From SG8-4 sp964598225 (GTDB lineage Bacteria; Planctomycetota; Phycisphaerae; Sedimentisphaerales; Anaerobacaceae): a stretch of DNA of 58,249 bases. Made by a program: the position numbers and the translations under genes. Under the pieces are notes generated by a model. The model did not search any database. It was not told the DNA's origin and worked only from the letters and a program-made list of their open reading frames with translations. Positions 26,017 through 35,222 of the stretch are shown here, in pieces. Every line of letters starts with the position of its first letter. The first letter of the stretch is position 1. The stretch covers positions 1 through 58,249 of the forward strand of contig CAZRBG010000038.1 in NCBI GenBank assembly GCA_964598225.1. The letters are read 5' to 3'.

Positions 26017-26629
26017 GATAAAGCATTTTTTCGAACAAAGCTGGTTGCTTATCATCGCATCGTTCTGTTTCGGCCTGTTGATCGCCGTGGCGAACGCCGC
26101 CTGGCAGGACAATATTTTGCAGAACGAAGAGGACAAGTACAACAACCTCGTAAAGGATATGATCCCGGACGCCAACACAACCGAAATCGTACTTGAGAAT
26201 GTCGAGATTGAATCGGCAAAAGGCAAGGAAAAGGTTACCTCGGTGCGGAAGGCCGTCTCGGCCAAAGGAGAGACCGTCGGCTGGGCTTTCACGTGCGAAG
26301 GCTCGGGCTTTGCCGACAAGATAAAGCTCGTACTGACCGCTGATCCCGGATTTGATACGCTAAAAGGGTACGGCGTACTCTCGAGTAACGAAACGCCGGG
26401 TTTTGGCGATAAGATCAAGGAGCCGTACTATCGACGGCAGTTCGACGGGGCGCCGGCAACCGAGCTGGAGCTGGTGAAAATCGGTGATCCGGACGACAAA
26501 GATTCGGAAATCGTGGCGATCACGGGAGCGACGGTCAGTAGTGAGGCGGTCGTTACGACTATAAATATGTATCTCGGTCAAATAAAGAACCACATGCAGG
26601 AAAAGGGGTTGATCAGCAATGGCAACTAA
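26009..26629 (+). CDS. rnfG: Rnf electron transport complex subunit G
   Basis: The protein has 206 residues and starts at a GTG that overlaps the end of rnfD by eight bases. One N-terminal membrane helix precedes a periplasmic FMN-binding domain. The flavin attachment motif is ITGATVSS near residue 172, in which the threonine is expected to be esterified by FMN. The nearby apbE gene could supply the enzyme. GYGVLSSNETPGFGDKI is the conserved preceding block. Confidence 0.93.
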   Translation: MDKIKHFFEQSWLLIIASFCFGLLIAVANAAWQDNILQNEEDKYNNLVKDMIPDANTTEIVLENVEIESAKGKEKVTSVRKAVSAKGETVGWAFTCEGSGFADKIKLVLTADPGFDTLKGYGVLSSNETPGFGDKIKEPYYRRQFDGAPATELELVKIGDPDDKDSEIVAITGATVSSEAVVTTINMYLGQIKNHMQEKGLISNGN

Positions 26630-27239
26630 CGGAGCAGGAGCCGCCGGTATTTATAAGGACACATTGCTCGCGGGCCTGTGGCACGAGAATCCCGTGTTCA
26701 GGCTGCTTTTGGGTATGTGCCCGACGCTGGCCGTGACCGCGGCGGCAAAGCCCGCATTGACAATGGGCCTTTGCGTAGTATTTGTCCTGGTTTGCAGCAA
26801 TATCGTGGTCAGCCTGATGCGCAATCTCCTCAAGCCGCACCTTCGGATCGTGATGTTCACGCTTACTATTTCCACATTCGTCACGATTGCGGATTTGTTC
26901 CTGAAAGCATTCCAGCCTGAGATGAGCACGGCGCTGGGGCCTTACGTGCCGCTTATTATCGTCAATTGCATCATAATCTGCCGGGCCGAGGCCTGCGCCA
27001 GCAAGAACAATTTGGCGGTGAGCATCGTAGACGCTATCGGGATGGGAGCGGGGTTCACGCTAACCTTGTGTGTGCTGGCCGGTGTGAGAGAACTGCTATC
27101 AACAGGTAAAATATTCGAGGCGGCTATAATGCCCGAATGGTTTGTGCCTTGGGCCGCTATGAGCATGCCGGTCGGAGCGTTCTTGACCCTTGGGCTCATG
27201 CTGGGACTCGTAAATACGATCACGGGAAAGAAAGAATAA
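26619..27239 (+). CDS. rnfE: Rnf electron transport complex subunit E
   Basis: The protein has 206 residues with six membrane helices. The family phrases are GLWHENPVFRLLLGMCPTLAVT near the start, and IIVNCIIICRAEACASKN and GMGAGFTLTLCVLAGVRELL further on. It is the partner of RnfA, and the pair forms an inverted-topology membrane core with an iron site at the interface. It overlaps rnfG by 11 bases. Confidence 0.95.
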   Translation: MATNGAGAAGIYKDTLLAGLWHENPVFRLLLGMCPTLAVTAAAKPALTMGLCVVFVLVCSNIVVSLMRNLLKPHLRIVMFTLTISTFVTIADLFLKAFQPEMSTALGPYVPLIIVNCIIICRAEACASKNNLAVSIVDAIGMGAGFTLTLCVLAGVRELLSTGKIFEAAIMPEWFVPWAAMSMPVGAFLTLGLMLGLVNTITGKKE

Positions 27240-27249
27240 GAGAGCGAAT

Positions 27250-27840
27250 ATGGAAACGTTAAACGTATTACTGATGGGTTTCATATCCGTCGTGCTGATC
27301 AACAACCTCGTCCTGACCAAGTTCCTCGGCATCTGTCCCTACCTCGGCGTGTCGGGCAGGATCGACATGGCTTTCGGCATGGGGCTTGCGGTGACATTCG
27401 TGGTGACTCTCAGCGGGACGTTGACCTGGATGATCGACCACTGGATCCTGATGCGATACGGGTTGGAAGTAACGCGATACGTTTGTTTCATACTGGTTAT
27501 CGCAGGTGCGGTGCAGTTGGTGGAGATGTACCTCGGAAAGTTCTTTCCGCCGTTGTACGACAGCTTCGGGATATTTCTGCCGCTGATTACAACGAACTGT
27601 GCGATCCTCGGCTTGTGTCTCTTCCTGAACCTCTGGGGAGTCGACAGTTTGATAGATGCGGTGGTTCGCAGCTTCGGCGCCGGGATCGGTTTTACGATGG
27701 CGATCTGCATAATGGCCGGTATTCGCGAGAATCTGGAATTGGCCGACGTTCCCGACTGCCTCAGGGGGGCACCGATTACATTGATTACAGCGGGCCTGCT
27801 AACGCTGGCCTTTATGGGTTTTGCAGGAATGATTAGATGA
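27250..27840 (+). CDS. rnfA: Rnf electron transport complex subunit A
   Basis: The protein has 196 residues with six membrane helices. It contains NNLVLTKFLGICPYLGVS near the N-terminus, and LPLITTNCAILGLCL and SFGAGIGFTMAICIMAGIREN. It is homologous to rnfE. Ten bases separate it from rnfE, and its stop overlaps the start of rnfB. Confidence 0.95.
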   Translation: METLNVLLMGFISVVLINNLVLTKFLGICPYLGVSGRIDMAFGMGLAVTFVVTLSGTLTWMIDHWILMRYGLEVTRYVCFILVIAGAVQLVEMYLGKFFPPLYDSFGIFLPLITTNCAILGLCLFLNLWGVDSLIDAVVRSFGAGIGFTMAICIMAGIRENLELADVPDCLRGAPITLITAGLLTLAFMGFAGMIR

Positions 27841-28760
27841 TTTATTCGTATTTTTTATGCACCATATCGTATTTAGCACTTTTGGGCCAAGGTGCTCCGG
27901 CAGGAGGGATCGGCAAGATTCTCCTGGCCGGCGTCACGATGGTCGGGCTGGGCAGCGGCTTTGCGCTGGTGCTGTTGGTCGCCAGCGAAAAGCTGAAAGT
28001 GGAGGTTGACCCGAAAATCGAGCAGATACACGGAGCTTTGCCGAATCTCGATTGCGGCGCCTGCGGCTACGCCGGCTGCTATCAGTACGCCAAGGCGGTT
28101 CTGGCCGATCCTGAGCTGATCGGCAAGTGTGCGCCGGGCGGGCAGGACTGCGCGGCCAGTATAGCGGACATCCTGAATCTCCAGGTCAGCGAGTCGGGTC
28201 CGCCTCAAAGACCGATCGTGCACTGCCGCGCTCATACCGCCGACAGAACGATCAACGGCAATTACCAGGGCATCCCAAGCTGCACCGCAGCGAACGCCCT
28301 TGCCAACGTGCAGGCCTGCGCGTTCGGATGCCTCGGTCTTGGTGACTGCACGAGAGCGTGCAAGTTCGACGCCTTGCACGTCGTCGACGGGCTCGCCACC
28401 GTCGATTACGAAAAGTGTACGGGCTGCACCGCCTGCTCGAAGGCCTGTCCGCGCAATCTGATCGAGATGGTGCCGTTCGGCCACGAGAATATGATGACGG
28501 TCGCGTGCAAAAGTAATGAGAGCGGCAAGAGCACGCGGTCGATCTGCAAGGTCGGCTGCATCGCCTGCAAGCTGTGCACAAAGCAGAGCGATCTGTTTAC
28601 GGTCGAGAACAATCTGGCCCGGCTGGACTACGAAAGATACGAGCCAAGCGAGCAGACCGAGCTGGCCATGACCAAATGCCCGACCAAGGTAATAATCTAC
28701 CGCGGCAAAACCGCCCCCGAACCGCTCTATCCAAAACAAAAAGTTAAGGCAACAGGTTGA
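27837..28760 (+). CDS. rnfB: Rnf electron transport complex subunit B
   Basis: The protein has 307 residues and is the ferredoxin-facing subunit. An N-terminal membrane helix leads to the cysteine-rich Fe-S domain with CGACGYAGC. Later come SCTAANALANVQ, CxFGCLGLGDC and the ferredoxin clusters CTGCTACSKACP and CIACKLC. It is the last gene of the six-gene operon. The ATG overlaps the rnfA stop by four bases. Confidence 0.95.
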   Translation: MIYSYFLCTISYLALLGQGAPAGGIGKILLAGVTMVGLGSGFALVLLVASEKLKVEVDPKIEQIHGALPNLDCGACGYAGCYQYAKAVLADPELIGKCAPGGQDCAASIADILNLQVSESGPPQRPIVHCRAHTADRTINGNYQGIPSCTAANALANVQACAFGCLGLGDCTRACKFDALHVVDGLATVDYEKCTGCTACSKACPRNLIEMVPFGHENMMTVACKSNESGKSTRSICKVGCIACKLCTKQSDLFTVENNLARLDYERYEPSEQTELAMTKCPTKVIIYRGKTAPEPLYPKQKVKATG

Positions 28761-28855
28761 GTTAGATCTGCGGTGCACTAATTCACCTTGCAAGAATAGC
28801 ATTTCCTTTGTATTTGAGGAAGATGATGCTTGCCGGATAGTCAGGAGATGGCTTA

Positions 28856-29077
28856 ATGTATAAGATAACAGGATATATTGAAAGAGACCCGCAAAGTGGA
28901 TTGTTCGTTGGAATTGTTCCGGGTATCCCCGGTGCTCACACTCAGGCCAAAACTCTCGACGAGCTTAAAGACAATCTCAAGGAAGTGGTTGAGCTCTGTC
29001 TTGAAGAGATGGATCCGGAAGACAGGAAGCAGATACCTGAATTCATAGGAATCCAGCACCTTGAGGTGGTGGGTTGA
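28856..29077 (+). CDS. hicB: HicB-like antitoxin
   Basis: The protein has 73 residues of the HicB/UPF0150 fold: YKITGYIERDPQSGLFVGIVPGIPGAHTQAKTLDEL. This family forms an RNase-H-like fold that neutralises the HicA ribonuclease. An AGGAG site lies nine bases before the ATG. The stop overlaps the first codon of a truncated hicA. There is no separate C-terminal DNA-binding domain, so autoregulation would need another factor. Confidence 0.8.
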   Translation: MYKITGYIERDPQSGLFVGIVPGIPGAHTQAKTLDELKDNLKEVVELCLEEMDPEDRKQIPEFIGIQHLEVVG

Positions 29078-29220
29078 GCAGGCTCCGAATTATCAACGCC
29101 AACAAAATGGAGAAACTCTTGCTCAAGTTGGGTTTTGAAAGGGTCCGTCAGAAAGGAAGTCACGTTTTCTACAAACAACCTGTTGGAGAATCTCTGAAAA
29201 ATGTCTGTAGACTCAGGTGA
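29074..29220 (+). pseudogene. hicA: truncated hicA toxin
   Basis: From a TTG overlapping the hicB stop the frame encodes 48 residues with the HicA pattern: about residues 5-19 LKLGF after a lysine-rich start, then KGSHVFYK with the catalytic histidine in GSH. After FYKQPVGESL the sequence diverges to KNVCRLR and stop. The usual HicA end (a strand with VPxH and a final helix) is missing, so the toxin is probably inactive. Confidence 0.65.
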
Positions 29221-29302
29221 CGTCAGCGGAGGAACGCGAACGAACAGCATGTCCCGTGGACAGGGTCAAAGTCGAGTCGCCTCGCGGGACTCTTTCGAAT
29301 AG

Positions 29303-29329
29303 ATTCCTTTGCAAATCTGTCAAAGGAAT
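29303..29329. terminator. 9-bp stem with 9-base loop near the ends of hicA' and apbE
   Basis: ATTCCTTTG at 29303-29311 pairs perfectly with CAAAGGAAT at 29321-29329. It lies between the forward hicBA remnant and the convergent apbE gene. There is no T-run, so termination is a guess. Confidence 0.35.
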
Positions 29330-29365
29330 GAATCGAAGCAACGCCCTCCGGGTGTAGGCGTCCTC

Positions 29366-30415
29366 TTAATCCTGCTTAACATGTTTTTCGGCTCCGGCGG
29401 TTTTTGTAACTCTGTATTGCGGGGCGGAGGTTATCAGGATGGCTTCGGTTTTGGAGCGTGACTCGATTAAGGCAAGGCCTTTTTCCGGGCCCATTACGGT
29501 GACCGAGGTTGCCAGGGCGTCGGCTTCGGTTGCGTTGTCGGCGATGATGGTTACGCTCGAAAGCCCTTTGGCGCTTTTGCCGGTTCGGCGATTCATGATG
29601 TGGCTTTGGCGTTTGCCGTCGATCATTATATACTGCCGGTAGTCGCCGCTTGTGGTGACCGCCGCGTTAGTGATCTTCAGCGTAAACAGGAGCCCGTTAG
29701 CGCCGTTCTTTTTCACGTCGGGATTAGGGTCCTGCACGGCGATCAGCCAGTGCTCTCGGCCCTCGGGCGGCGAGCCGAAGCAGCGAATGTCGCCGCCTAT
29801 ATCGACCATTGCGCCGTGCGCGCCGGCGCCCCGAGCCGCTTCGATTGCTTTGTCGATTGCGTAGCCCTTGGCTATCCCGCCAAGGTCGAGACGCATTCCT
29901 TCGACGGCGAATTGAACCGTTTGATTTTCACTGTCGAGAATAAGCTTCTCGAAGCCCACTTTCGATTTAGCCTCGGCGATCCGCTCCGGCGTGGGGGCGT
30001 CGCCCTCCTGCTTGGCCCGGCGAAACAAATCCATCAGTGGGCCGACGGTTGTGTCGAACGCGCCGTCGGTGAGTTCACTGAACTCGATGCTTCTTTGCAG
30101 GACTTCGAACGTCGGTCCGCTCACCTTTACAGGCTCATTGGCTGCCCCGGCGTTTACCCTGCTGATTTCCGAGTCTTTCTTGTAGTCACTCATCAGCTCG
30201 TCGATTTTGCGGATCTCCGCCATGGCAGCTCGAATGCACTCTTGCCCCACATCCCGACTGTCGGCAACGACCAGGACACGGGCAAAAGTCCCCATGACGA
30301 GCTGGTGGCCGCTGTCGACTTTGACCGGCCCCTTACGCGCGCAAGAAAGCTGTGACGCTCCCACGAAAGAAGTGCAAAAGAGCAAGACGATCAAGCGATT
30401 TATTTTGGTATTCAT
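29366..30415 (-). CDS. apbE: FAD:protein FMN transferase (ApbE family) lipoprotein
   Basis: The start at 30415 gives a lipoprotein signal (lipobox region QLSC). An in-frame start six codons upstream is less likely. The 349-residue protein has the ApbE pattern: VMGTFARV, ISRVNAGA, GAFDTTVGPLMDLFRRAKQEG, DLGGIAKGYAIDKA, GAMVDIGGDIRCFG and TSGDYRQYIMIDGKRQSHIMNRRTGKS. It transfers FMN from FAD to a Thr in proteins such as RnfG and RnfD. The gene is convergent with the rnf operon, 600 bases away, which supports a joint role. Confidence 0.93.
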   Translation of the reverse strand: MNTKINRLIVLLFCTSFVGASQLSCARKGPVKVDSGHQLVMGTFARVLVVADSRDVGQECIRAAMAEIRKIDELMSDYKKDSEISRVNAGAANEPVKVSGPTFEVLQRSIEFSELTDGAFDTTVGPLMDLFRRAKQEGDAPTPERIAEAKSKVGFEKLILDSENQTVQFAVEGMRLDLGGIAKGYAIDKAIEAARGAGAHGAMVDIGGDIRCFGSPPEGREHWLIAVQDPNPDVKKNGANGLLFTLKITNAAVTTSGDYRQYIMIDGKRQSHIMNRRTGKSAKGLSSVTIIADNATEADALATSVTVMGPEKGLALIESRSKTEAILITSAPQYRVTKTAGAEKHVKQD

Positions 30416-30536
30416 GCGATACTTTGCCTGCAAACACAGAGGCTGACGAATACTTCAGGTAACCGGCAGGATGTTACCAACAAGCGAGTGATTTATCAAC
30501 TCGGTTTTGAACAGCCGGGTTTGGGGCCGTGGTGTT

Positions 30537-31907
30537 TTACGCCTGACGGATGAAGTTGAGACGCTCGAAATCGCCGGGATTATCCAGAGCCGCCTGTGTG
30601 TAGCCCGGGATTATCGTTTCGAGCATGTCCTCGCTGTCGCCGAAGTGGCGCGTAAAGATTTCGCCGAAGACCGCCCGATAGTCGGTCATCCTTCTGACGT
30701 AGCGATCCTTGATGCTGAACATGTCGCCGTTGTCCCACGTCGATGCGTCGCAGTTGTAAACCCCGCCGCGGACGCTGCCGCCGGCAACGAACATTACGCA
30801 GGCGTGACCGTGGTCGGTTCCCTTGCTGCCGTTTTCCTTCGAGGTTCGGCCGAACTCGGTCATCGTGACGATCAGTAGCTTGTCCCACTGTTCCTGTAGA
30901 TCGCGATAGAGAGCCTGGAATCCCTGGGCCACCTGAGCCAGGAGGTTTCCCTGCCGGCCGTAAATCTTGCCCTGATTGCTATGGTTGTCCCAGCCTCCGA
31001 TATTTACGCCGAGCACGCGGGCGTCGGTCCTCTTCAAGAGCATCGCTATCTGCCGGAGCCTGTTGCCGAAGCCTCCGCCGGGATAATTCGCTCCACCGGA
31101 CGGCACATAAGGACCCTGCGCCACCGCTTGCTGCACGATGCTCATCGAGTTTGTCAGAGCCAGGCCCGTGCCGTAAACCAGATCGCGATACGGCTTGTCC
31201 GCCAAATCGTGCGGGCCGCCGTAGATACCCAGAAGTCCGCTGCCGTCGGAACCCTGCGGAGTGCTCGGTAAGCTGCCGATGAACTTGACCGAGCCGGCCG
31301 GATTGCCTGAAAAAGAGTAAGTATTAACATTGCCGAGCGTCGGAATCGGCAATGGACCTTTCAGCGAGACCATCTGCGAGTTGGACATTGCGGCGGCAAC
31401 CAGATTGTTTTCCAGCGGATTCATCGTCATCGCAACCTGGCGATAAATCATGCCTTCCCGGAAGGAGGAGTCTCCGGGCACGCCGGTCTCCCAGTACTGC
31501 CTGCTGTCGAAATGTGATTTCGATTGCCCGTCGTAGCCGATCCGGTGGAGAATGGCAAGGTTGCCCGGTCCGTCGACGCCGGTCAGGGCGGGGTGATTGT
31601 AAATCTCCGTCATCGGAGCCATCCGTGGATGAAGACCTGCGAAGTCGTTGCCCGGATCGATTGCGTTCGCTCGGGGTATGAACAACGTCGGCCGATTTGA
31701 TTTGTTATATTCGGAGTCCCCGTATGGAATAACGGTGTTGATGCCGTCGTTGCCTCCCCGCTGGAATATGAATATAAGCTTCGTATCGGAGGCCACTCTA
31801 TCGGCAAGTACCTGATCTTCGAAGATTTCGGGCCTAATAAAGCCCAGGCCCGCACCCAGAGCGGTCATACTTCCGGCTCGGAGAAAATCACGTCGTGTCC
31901 AGCTCAT
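30537..31907 (-). CDS. DUF1501 protein, Tat-exported
   Basis: The protein has 456 residues. A twin-arginine signal (TRRDFLRAGSM) is followed by the DUF1501 pattern: FIFQRGGNDGINTVIPYG, a long alpha/beta domain with NIGGWDNHSNQG, and LLIVTMTEFGRTSKENGSKGTDHGHA. The family is sulfatase/alkaline-phosphatase-like in fold and is almost always paired with DUF1800, as here. The function is not established. It lies 42 bases after the DUF1800 gene in the same operon. Confidence 0.9.
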   Translation of the reverse strand: MSWTRRDFLRAGSMTALGAGLGFIRPEIFEDQVLADRVASDTKLIFIFQRGGNDGINTVIPYGDSEYNKSNRPTLFIPRANAIDPGNDFAGLHPRMAPMTEIYNHPALTGVDGPGNLAILHRIGYDGQSKSHFDSRQYWETGVPGDSSFREGMIYRQVAMTMNPLENNLVAAAMSNSQMVSLKGPLPIPTLGNVNTYSFSGNPAGSVKFIGSLPSTPQGSDGSGLLGIYGGPHDLADKPYRDLVYGTGLALTNSMSIVQQAVAQGPYVPSGGANYPGGGFGNRLRQIAMLLKRTDARVLGVNIGGWDNHSNQGKIYGRQGNLLAQVAQGFQALYRDLQEQWDKLLIVTMTEFGRTSKENGSKGTDHGHACVMFVAGGSVRGGVYNCDASTWDNGDMFSIKDRYVRRMTDYRAVFGEIFTRHFGDSEDMLETIIPGYTQAALDNPGDFERLNFIRQA

Positions 31908-31949
31908 GTTTGGTTCCTTTTGTCTAAAAGGTTGTTTTTCAATTTTGCT

Positions 31950-34790
31950 CTACTGGTAGTTCCATTGCGGCATACTAAGCAGCAGCCCGACAAAGTCCTC
32001 GATTCTGTTCGTGAAAGCCTGTGGGGCGGCACGATCCAGTTGCTGCGGCGCCCCTTCGGAACTCGTAGTTAAGTATTCGAGCAACAGATTTCGGTTTGCC
32101 TCGCCCAGCGTGTTCTGATAAAGCAGCTCGTCGAAGTAATCCACGATCTGCTCCGGGGTCTCGAGGTTCCGCTGATCGAGAAACAAGAGCGAGTCCCAAT
32201 TGTAATTGTTCCTGCGGTTCTGCGCCAGGTTGCGGACAAAATCGATCCGTTCGAGCACGGATGTGGTGTCAATCCAGTCGGAGCCCAGTTCCGAATAGCC
32301 GTCCGGATCGTCCCGTGTGAAAAGGTGCATGCCCATATCATCATTAAGTCCCGGCAGCCCCTCACCGCTTGCGTCGGCGTCTATCGCACGAAGGCTGCTG
32401 TTTATGAATTCCACGGATGTTTTGACCTTACTCCGGTATGCCGTTCCCGACCAGAACAGGCTCGATTGATCAACCGGGTCGAGCATTGTCTCCATTACGG
32501 TTGCTATGTTGCCCGCGGGAGTAGTCGAGTTCCACGCCTCGATCATATCCGCCAGCAGCTCCTGCAACTCGGCCGGTGCTGTGCCGTCCTTATAGGTCGC
32601 AAGAGTTATATCGTCTGAAACGAACTTCTGGATCAGCTTGATGCAGATGAACTCGGCCGTCGAAGGATGGCTTGCTATAGCCCGCACAATATCCAGGGTG
32701 TTATTCAGACCCGTCGGTTCGGGGCGACCGGACCTGCTTCCTTCGGGAATTACGATCTCGTGGGGTGTGCCCTGGAAAAGCAGCTTGGCGGATGCGTCGT
32801 GCTTGTCCGGATCGAAGCTAAACGTCCAGATGCCGTTAAGGTTTCCGTTCTCGATATTGCCCGGCATGATTCGGCGGTCGATAAGCTCCGGAAGGATGGA
32901 AAGATCGGAGCTGTTCAGTGCCCTGTTATGGACCTGTATTGCCAGGACATTCTCGCCGGGCTTGAGAACACTCTTGAAGGGCTTTAGGCTGATTTGTGCC
33001 GGGGCCGCTGTTACCTCATGGTTGCCTCTTGTATCTTCATCGTGAGCCGGCGGCGAGCCCAGCCCCTCCATAGTATCACTGCGGCCGACCTCGTCGCCGT
33101 TGATATAAGCTACGAAGCCGTCGTCGTACGCGATTTCCAGAATCGGATTCTCAAGTTGATCCGGATCTTCCAACAGGAATTTACGCCGCAGATAGATTGA
33201 AAGATAATTGCCTCGCATGTCGGTCAGGACCGTAGCATCATCACCGTCTCCATATCCTATACCCGTGCCGGCGCGAAACCATCCGGAATCGTCGTATTCG
33301 ATTTTTGTCCATTCGGCCGAGGGGTTACCGTCGGCTGCAGGGGTTGGCTCCTCTGTTCCCTTGACGAATTTCCAGCCGGAACCCAAGCCGATGAGGACGG
33401 TTTCCTCGGACTCAACCTCGCAATCGGTTGGAGGTTGCAGGGCCGACTCGGGGAAGTTCCGGACCTGATCGTGCGGAACCTTGCAGACGGTCCAGCCGGT
33501 GAAGCACTTTGAAAGCTGCTCGATATCCTTTTGCGTGTAGCGGTTATCGACTCCGAAGGCGAAAAGCTCCAGGATCTCGCGGGCGTAGTTCTCGTTGGCC
33601 TTGCCCTTGACGTTCAGCACGTTGTCGAGGTAGATCAACATGCTCGGACTGGTCGCACTGTAGAGCAGCAGGTCCTCGAAGTTGCCAAGAGCGTTGTCAT
33701 AGAAGAACTGATACTCGCTATATTCTATCTCCGCCGCCTCGGCCCTGGCCTGCGTCTCCGGCATGGCGTCGGTCGCATCCGAGTTCTTGAGCCCGTCGAG
33801 GTAATCGGCGACTTTGTCGTAGTCAGTTGTAAAGTGATTCTCCCAGAACTCGGCGAGCACTGCCTGAAGCTGCCTTCGGGAGTAGACTCCCCGTACATGC
33901 ACGAGCTGCTGGAGTTCGGCGATCCCCTGGATTACTCTTCGCGGTTCCCCCGGCAGGACCTGACGGGTGAGCAGCTCCGGGACCATGCTCAAATCGCTGC
34001 TGTTATAGCCCCGGTTGTGGACCTGAATTGCCAGGACATTAGCCCCTGTGCGAAGCCGATCTTTGTAACTGCTGATGTCGAAGTTTTCAGGTCGTCTTGC
34101 TTCATGGCCTCGGGTGGCTATGGTATCGTGAAGTACGATGCCTTCAGGCAAATTGGCCCGGGCAACTTCATAACCGTTAAGATATGCCTTGAAACCGTCA
34201 TCGTAGTCGACTCGCAGGATCAAATCGTCGACGGCCTCCAGCGACTCGGCGTCAAGGGTAAACGTGTGCCGCATGTATACCGACACATAGCCCGGCCGGC
34301 TTTCGTCTTCCGGCGTCTCGGGATCATCGTTGATCCGGCGCATGTCGTCGAGGACGGTGCGATCGTCGCCGTCGCCGTAGCCGATACCGGTTCGGCCGCG
34401 GAGCCAGTGCCCATCGTCGAAATTAAAGACGTTCCATGCCCTGTGGGGTTCACTGGTACCTTTGCGATAGCGCCAGTACTGCCCGCTCGTGACCAGGAGG
34501 GTTTCGCGAATCGGGAATTTCATTCTGAAAAGAGCGTCTTCTTTCTGTTGGAGACGCAGGTTGTCCATTTCGTCGATGCTCGCCGGGTCGAGCTGCTCGG
34601 CGATATATGCCGGGATGCCCATTTGCTTAATGCGCGCCAGATCCACAGGGGAAGGGCCGTAACCGAGGCGATTTAGCACGTGTCCGGCCTTCTTGAGATC
34701 CGTCCGATCCGCTTGCGAGACCGGAATCGAAAAAATGAATAACGACAGAACGGACAGAAAACAAATACGAGAAAATTTGTATGTAACCAT
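31950..34790 (-). CDS. DUF1800 protein with two inserted carbohydrate-binding-like domains
   Basis: The protein has 946 residues and a signal peptide. DUF1800 usually has about 450-500 residues. Here the family pattern (AGHVLNRLGYGPSP at the start, VLAEFWENHFTT, YAREILELFAFGVD, CFTGW) is interrupted by two similar modules of about 170 residues. Both contain TGIGYGDGDD, a VSVYMRHTF or LSIYLRRKF strand, YDDGF with YLNG or YING, and NVLAIQVHNRxxNSSDLS. The modules look like jelly-roll domains with conserved Gly-Asp turns, possibly carbohydrate or calcium binding. The first is inserted at about residues 105-290 and the second at about 470-690. The gene precedes DUF1501, and the pair is typical of planctomycetes. 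Confidence 0.85.
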   Translation of the reverse strand: MVTYKFSRICFLSVLSLFIFSIPVSQADRTDLKKAGHVLNRLGYGPSPVDLARIKQMGIPAYIAEQLDPASIDEMDNLRLQQKEDALFRMKFPIRETLLVTSGQYWRYRKGTSEPHRAWNVFNFDDGHWLRGRTGIGYGDGDDRTVLDDMRRINDDPETPEDESRPGYVSVYMRHTFTLDAESLEAVDDLILRVDYDDGFKAYLNGYEVARANLPEGIVLHDTIATRGHEARRPENFDISSYKDRLRTGANVLAIQVHNRGYNSSDLSMVPELLTRQVLPGEPRRVIQGIAELQQLVHVRGVYSRRQLQAVLAEFWENHFTTDYDKVADYLDGLKNSDATDAMPETQARAEAAEIEYSEYQFFYDNALGNFEDLLLYSATSPSMLIYLDNVLNVKGKANENYAREILELFAFGVDNRYTQKDIEQLSKCFTGWTVCKVPHDQVRNFPESALQPPTDCEVESEETVLIGLGSGWKFVKGTEEPTPAADGNPSAEWTKIEYDDSGWFRAGTGIGYGDGDDATVLTDMRGNYLSIYLRRKFLLEDPDQLENPILEIAYDDGFVAYINGDEVGRSDTMEGLGSPPAHDEDTRGNHEVTAAPAQISLKPFKSVLKPGENVLAIQVHNRALNSSDLSILPELIDRRIMPGNIENGNLNGIWTFSFDPDKHDASAKLLFQGTPHEIVIPEGSRSGRPEPTGLNNTLDIVRAIASHPSTAEFICIKLIQKFVSDDITLATYKDGTAPAELQELLADMIEAWNSTTPAGNIATVMETMLDPVDQSSLFWSGTAYRSKVKTSVEFINSSLRAIDADASGEGLPGLNDDMGMHLFTRDDPDGYSELGSDWIDTTSVLERIDFVRNLAQNRRNNYNWDSLLFLDQRNLETPEQIVDYFDELLYQNTLGEANRNLLLEYLTTSSEGAPQQLDRAAPQAFTNRIEDFVGLLLSMPQWNYQ

Positions 34791-35222
34791 GGCGCGACAA
34801 ACCTCCCAATGCGCGTCCTCATTTAACGAAGACTATCCTTCACAAAGCCCCATAATAAATACCGTTACTCAAATATATCACATATAGGATATTAAGACAA
34901 ACGTTTTTGACTATCGTCCCAAAGGTCTCCACAAGAGACCTTATGGATTTGCAAATCTTCCTGAGGAGTCCCCGGCACTGCCGGTAGCTGAAAAAGCGAT
35001 AAACGCAATTGGCTGTTGGGAACTCGCACAGCGACATTGCCCAAAACCTTTGGGACAAGAACAATTTTTCTGTTTGATTCACACCGGCAGCCTGCGTCGG
35101 AAACATGGTGTTGGCGCTGTGGCCGGATGAGTATATAATCTGGTCGTCATCTTTGATTCTCCGCCTTGCGGTAAGGCGCCGATGGCACGAGTATGAATTA
35201 GAGGTCTATGAAAGGGTTTACT
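34791..35222. other. intergenic region with inverted-repeat element
   Basis: These about 430 bases contain the MITE-like element at 34916-35056 and an AT-rich stretch before it (34850-34900). I see no gene. The bases after the element (35057-35130) continue the element's open frame without a stop until a TGA. Confidence 0.6.
34916..35056. mobile_element. MITE-like inverted-repeat element, copy 1
   Basis: The element begins with GTCCCAAAGG and ends with the exact inverse CCTTTGGGAC, 141 bases apart. The central part contains GCGATAAACGCAATTGGCTG. The reverse complement matches 39048-39166 with clear conservation (TGTCGCTGT, CAGCCAATTGCGTTTATCGC, GCAAATCCATAAG). One frame, reading YGFANLPEE ... 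KAINAIGC, is open in both copies. Confidence 0.65.
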
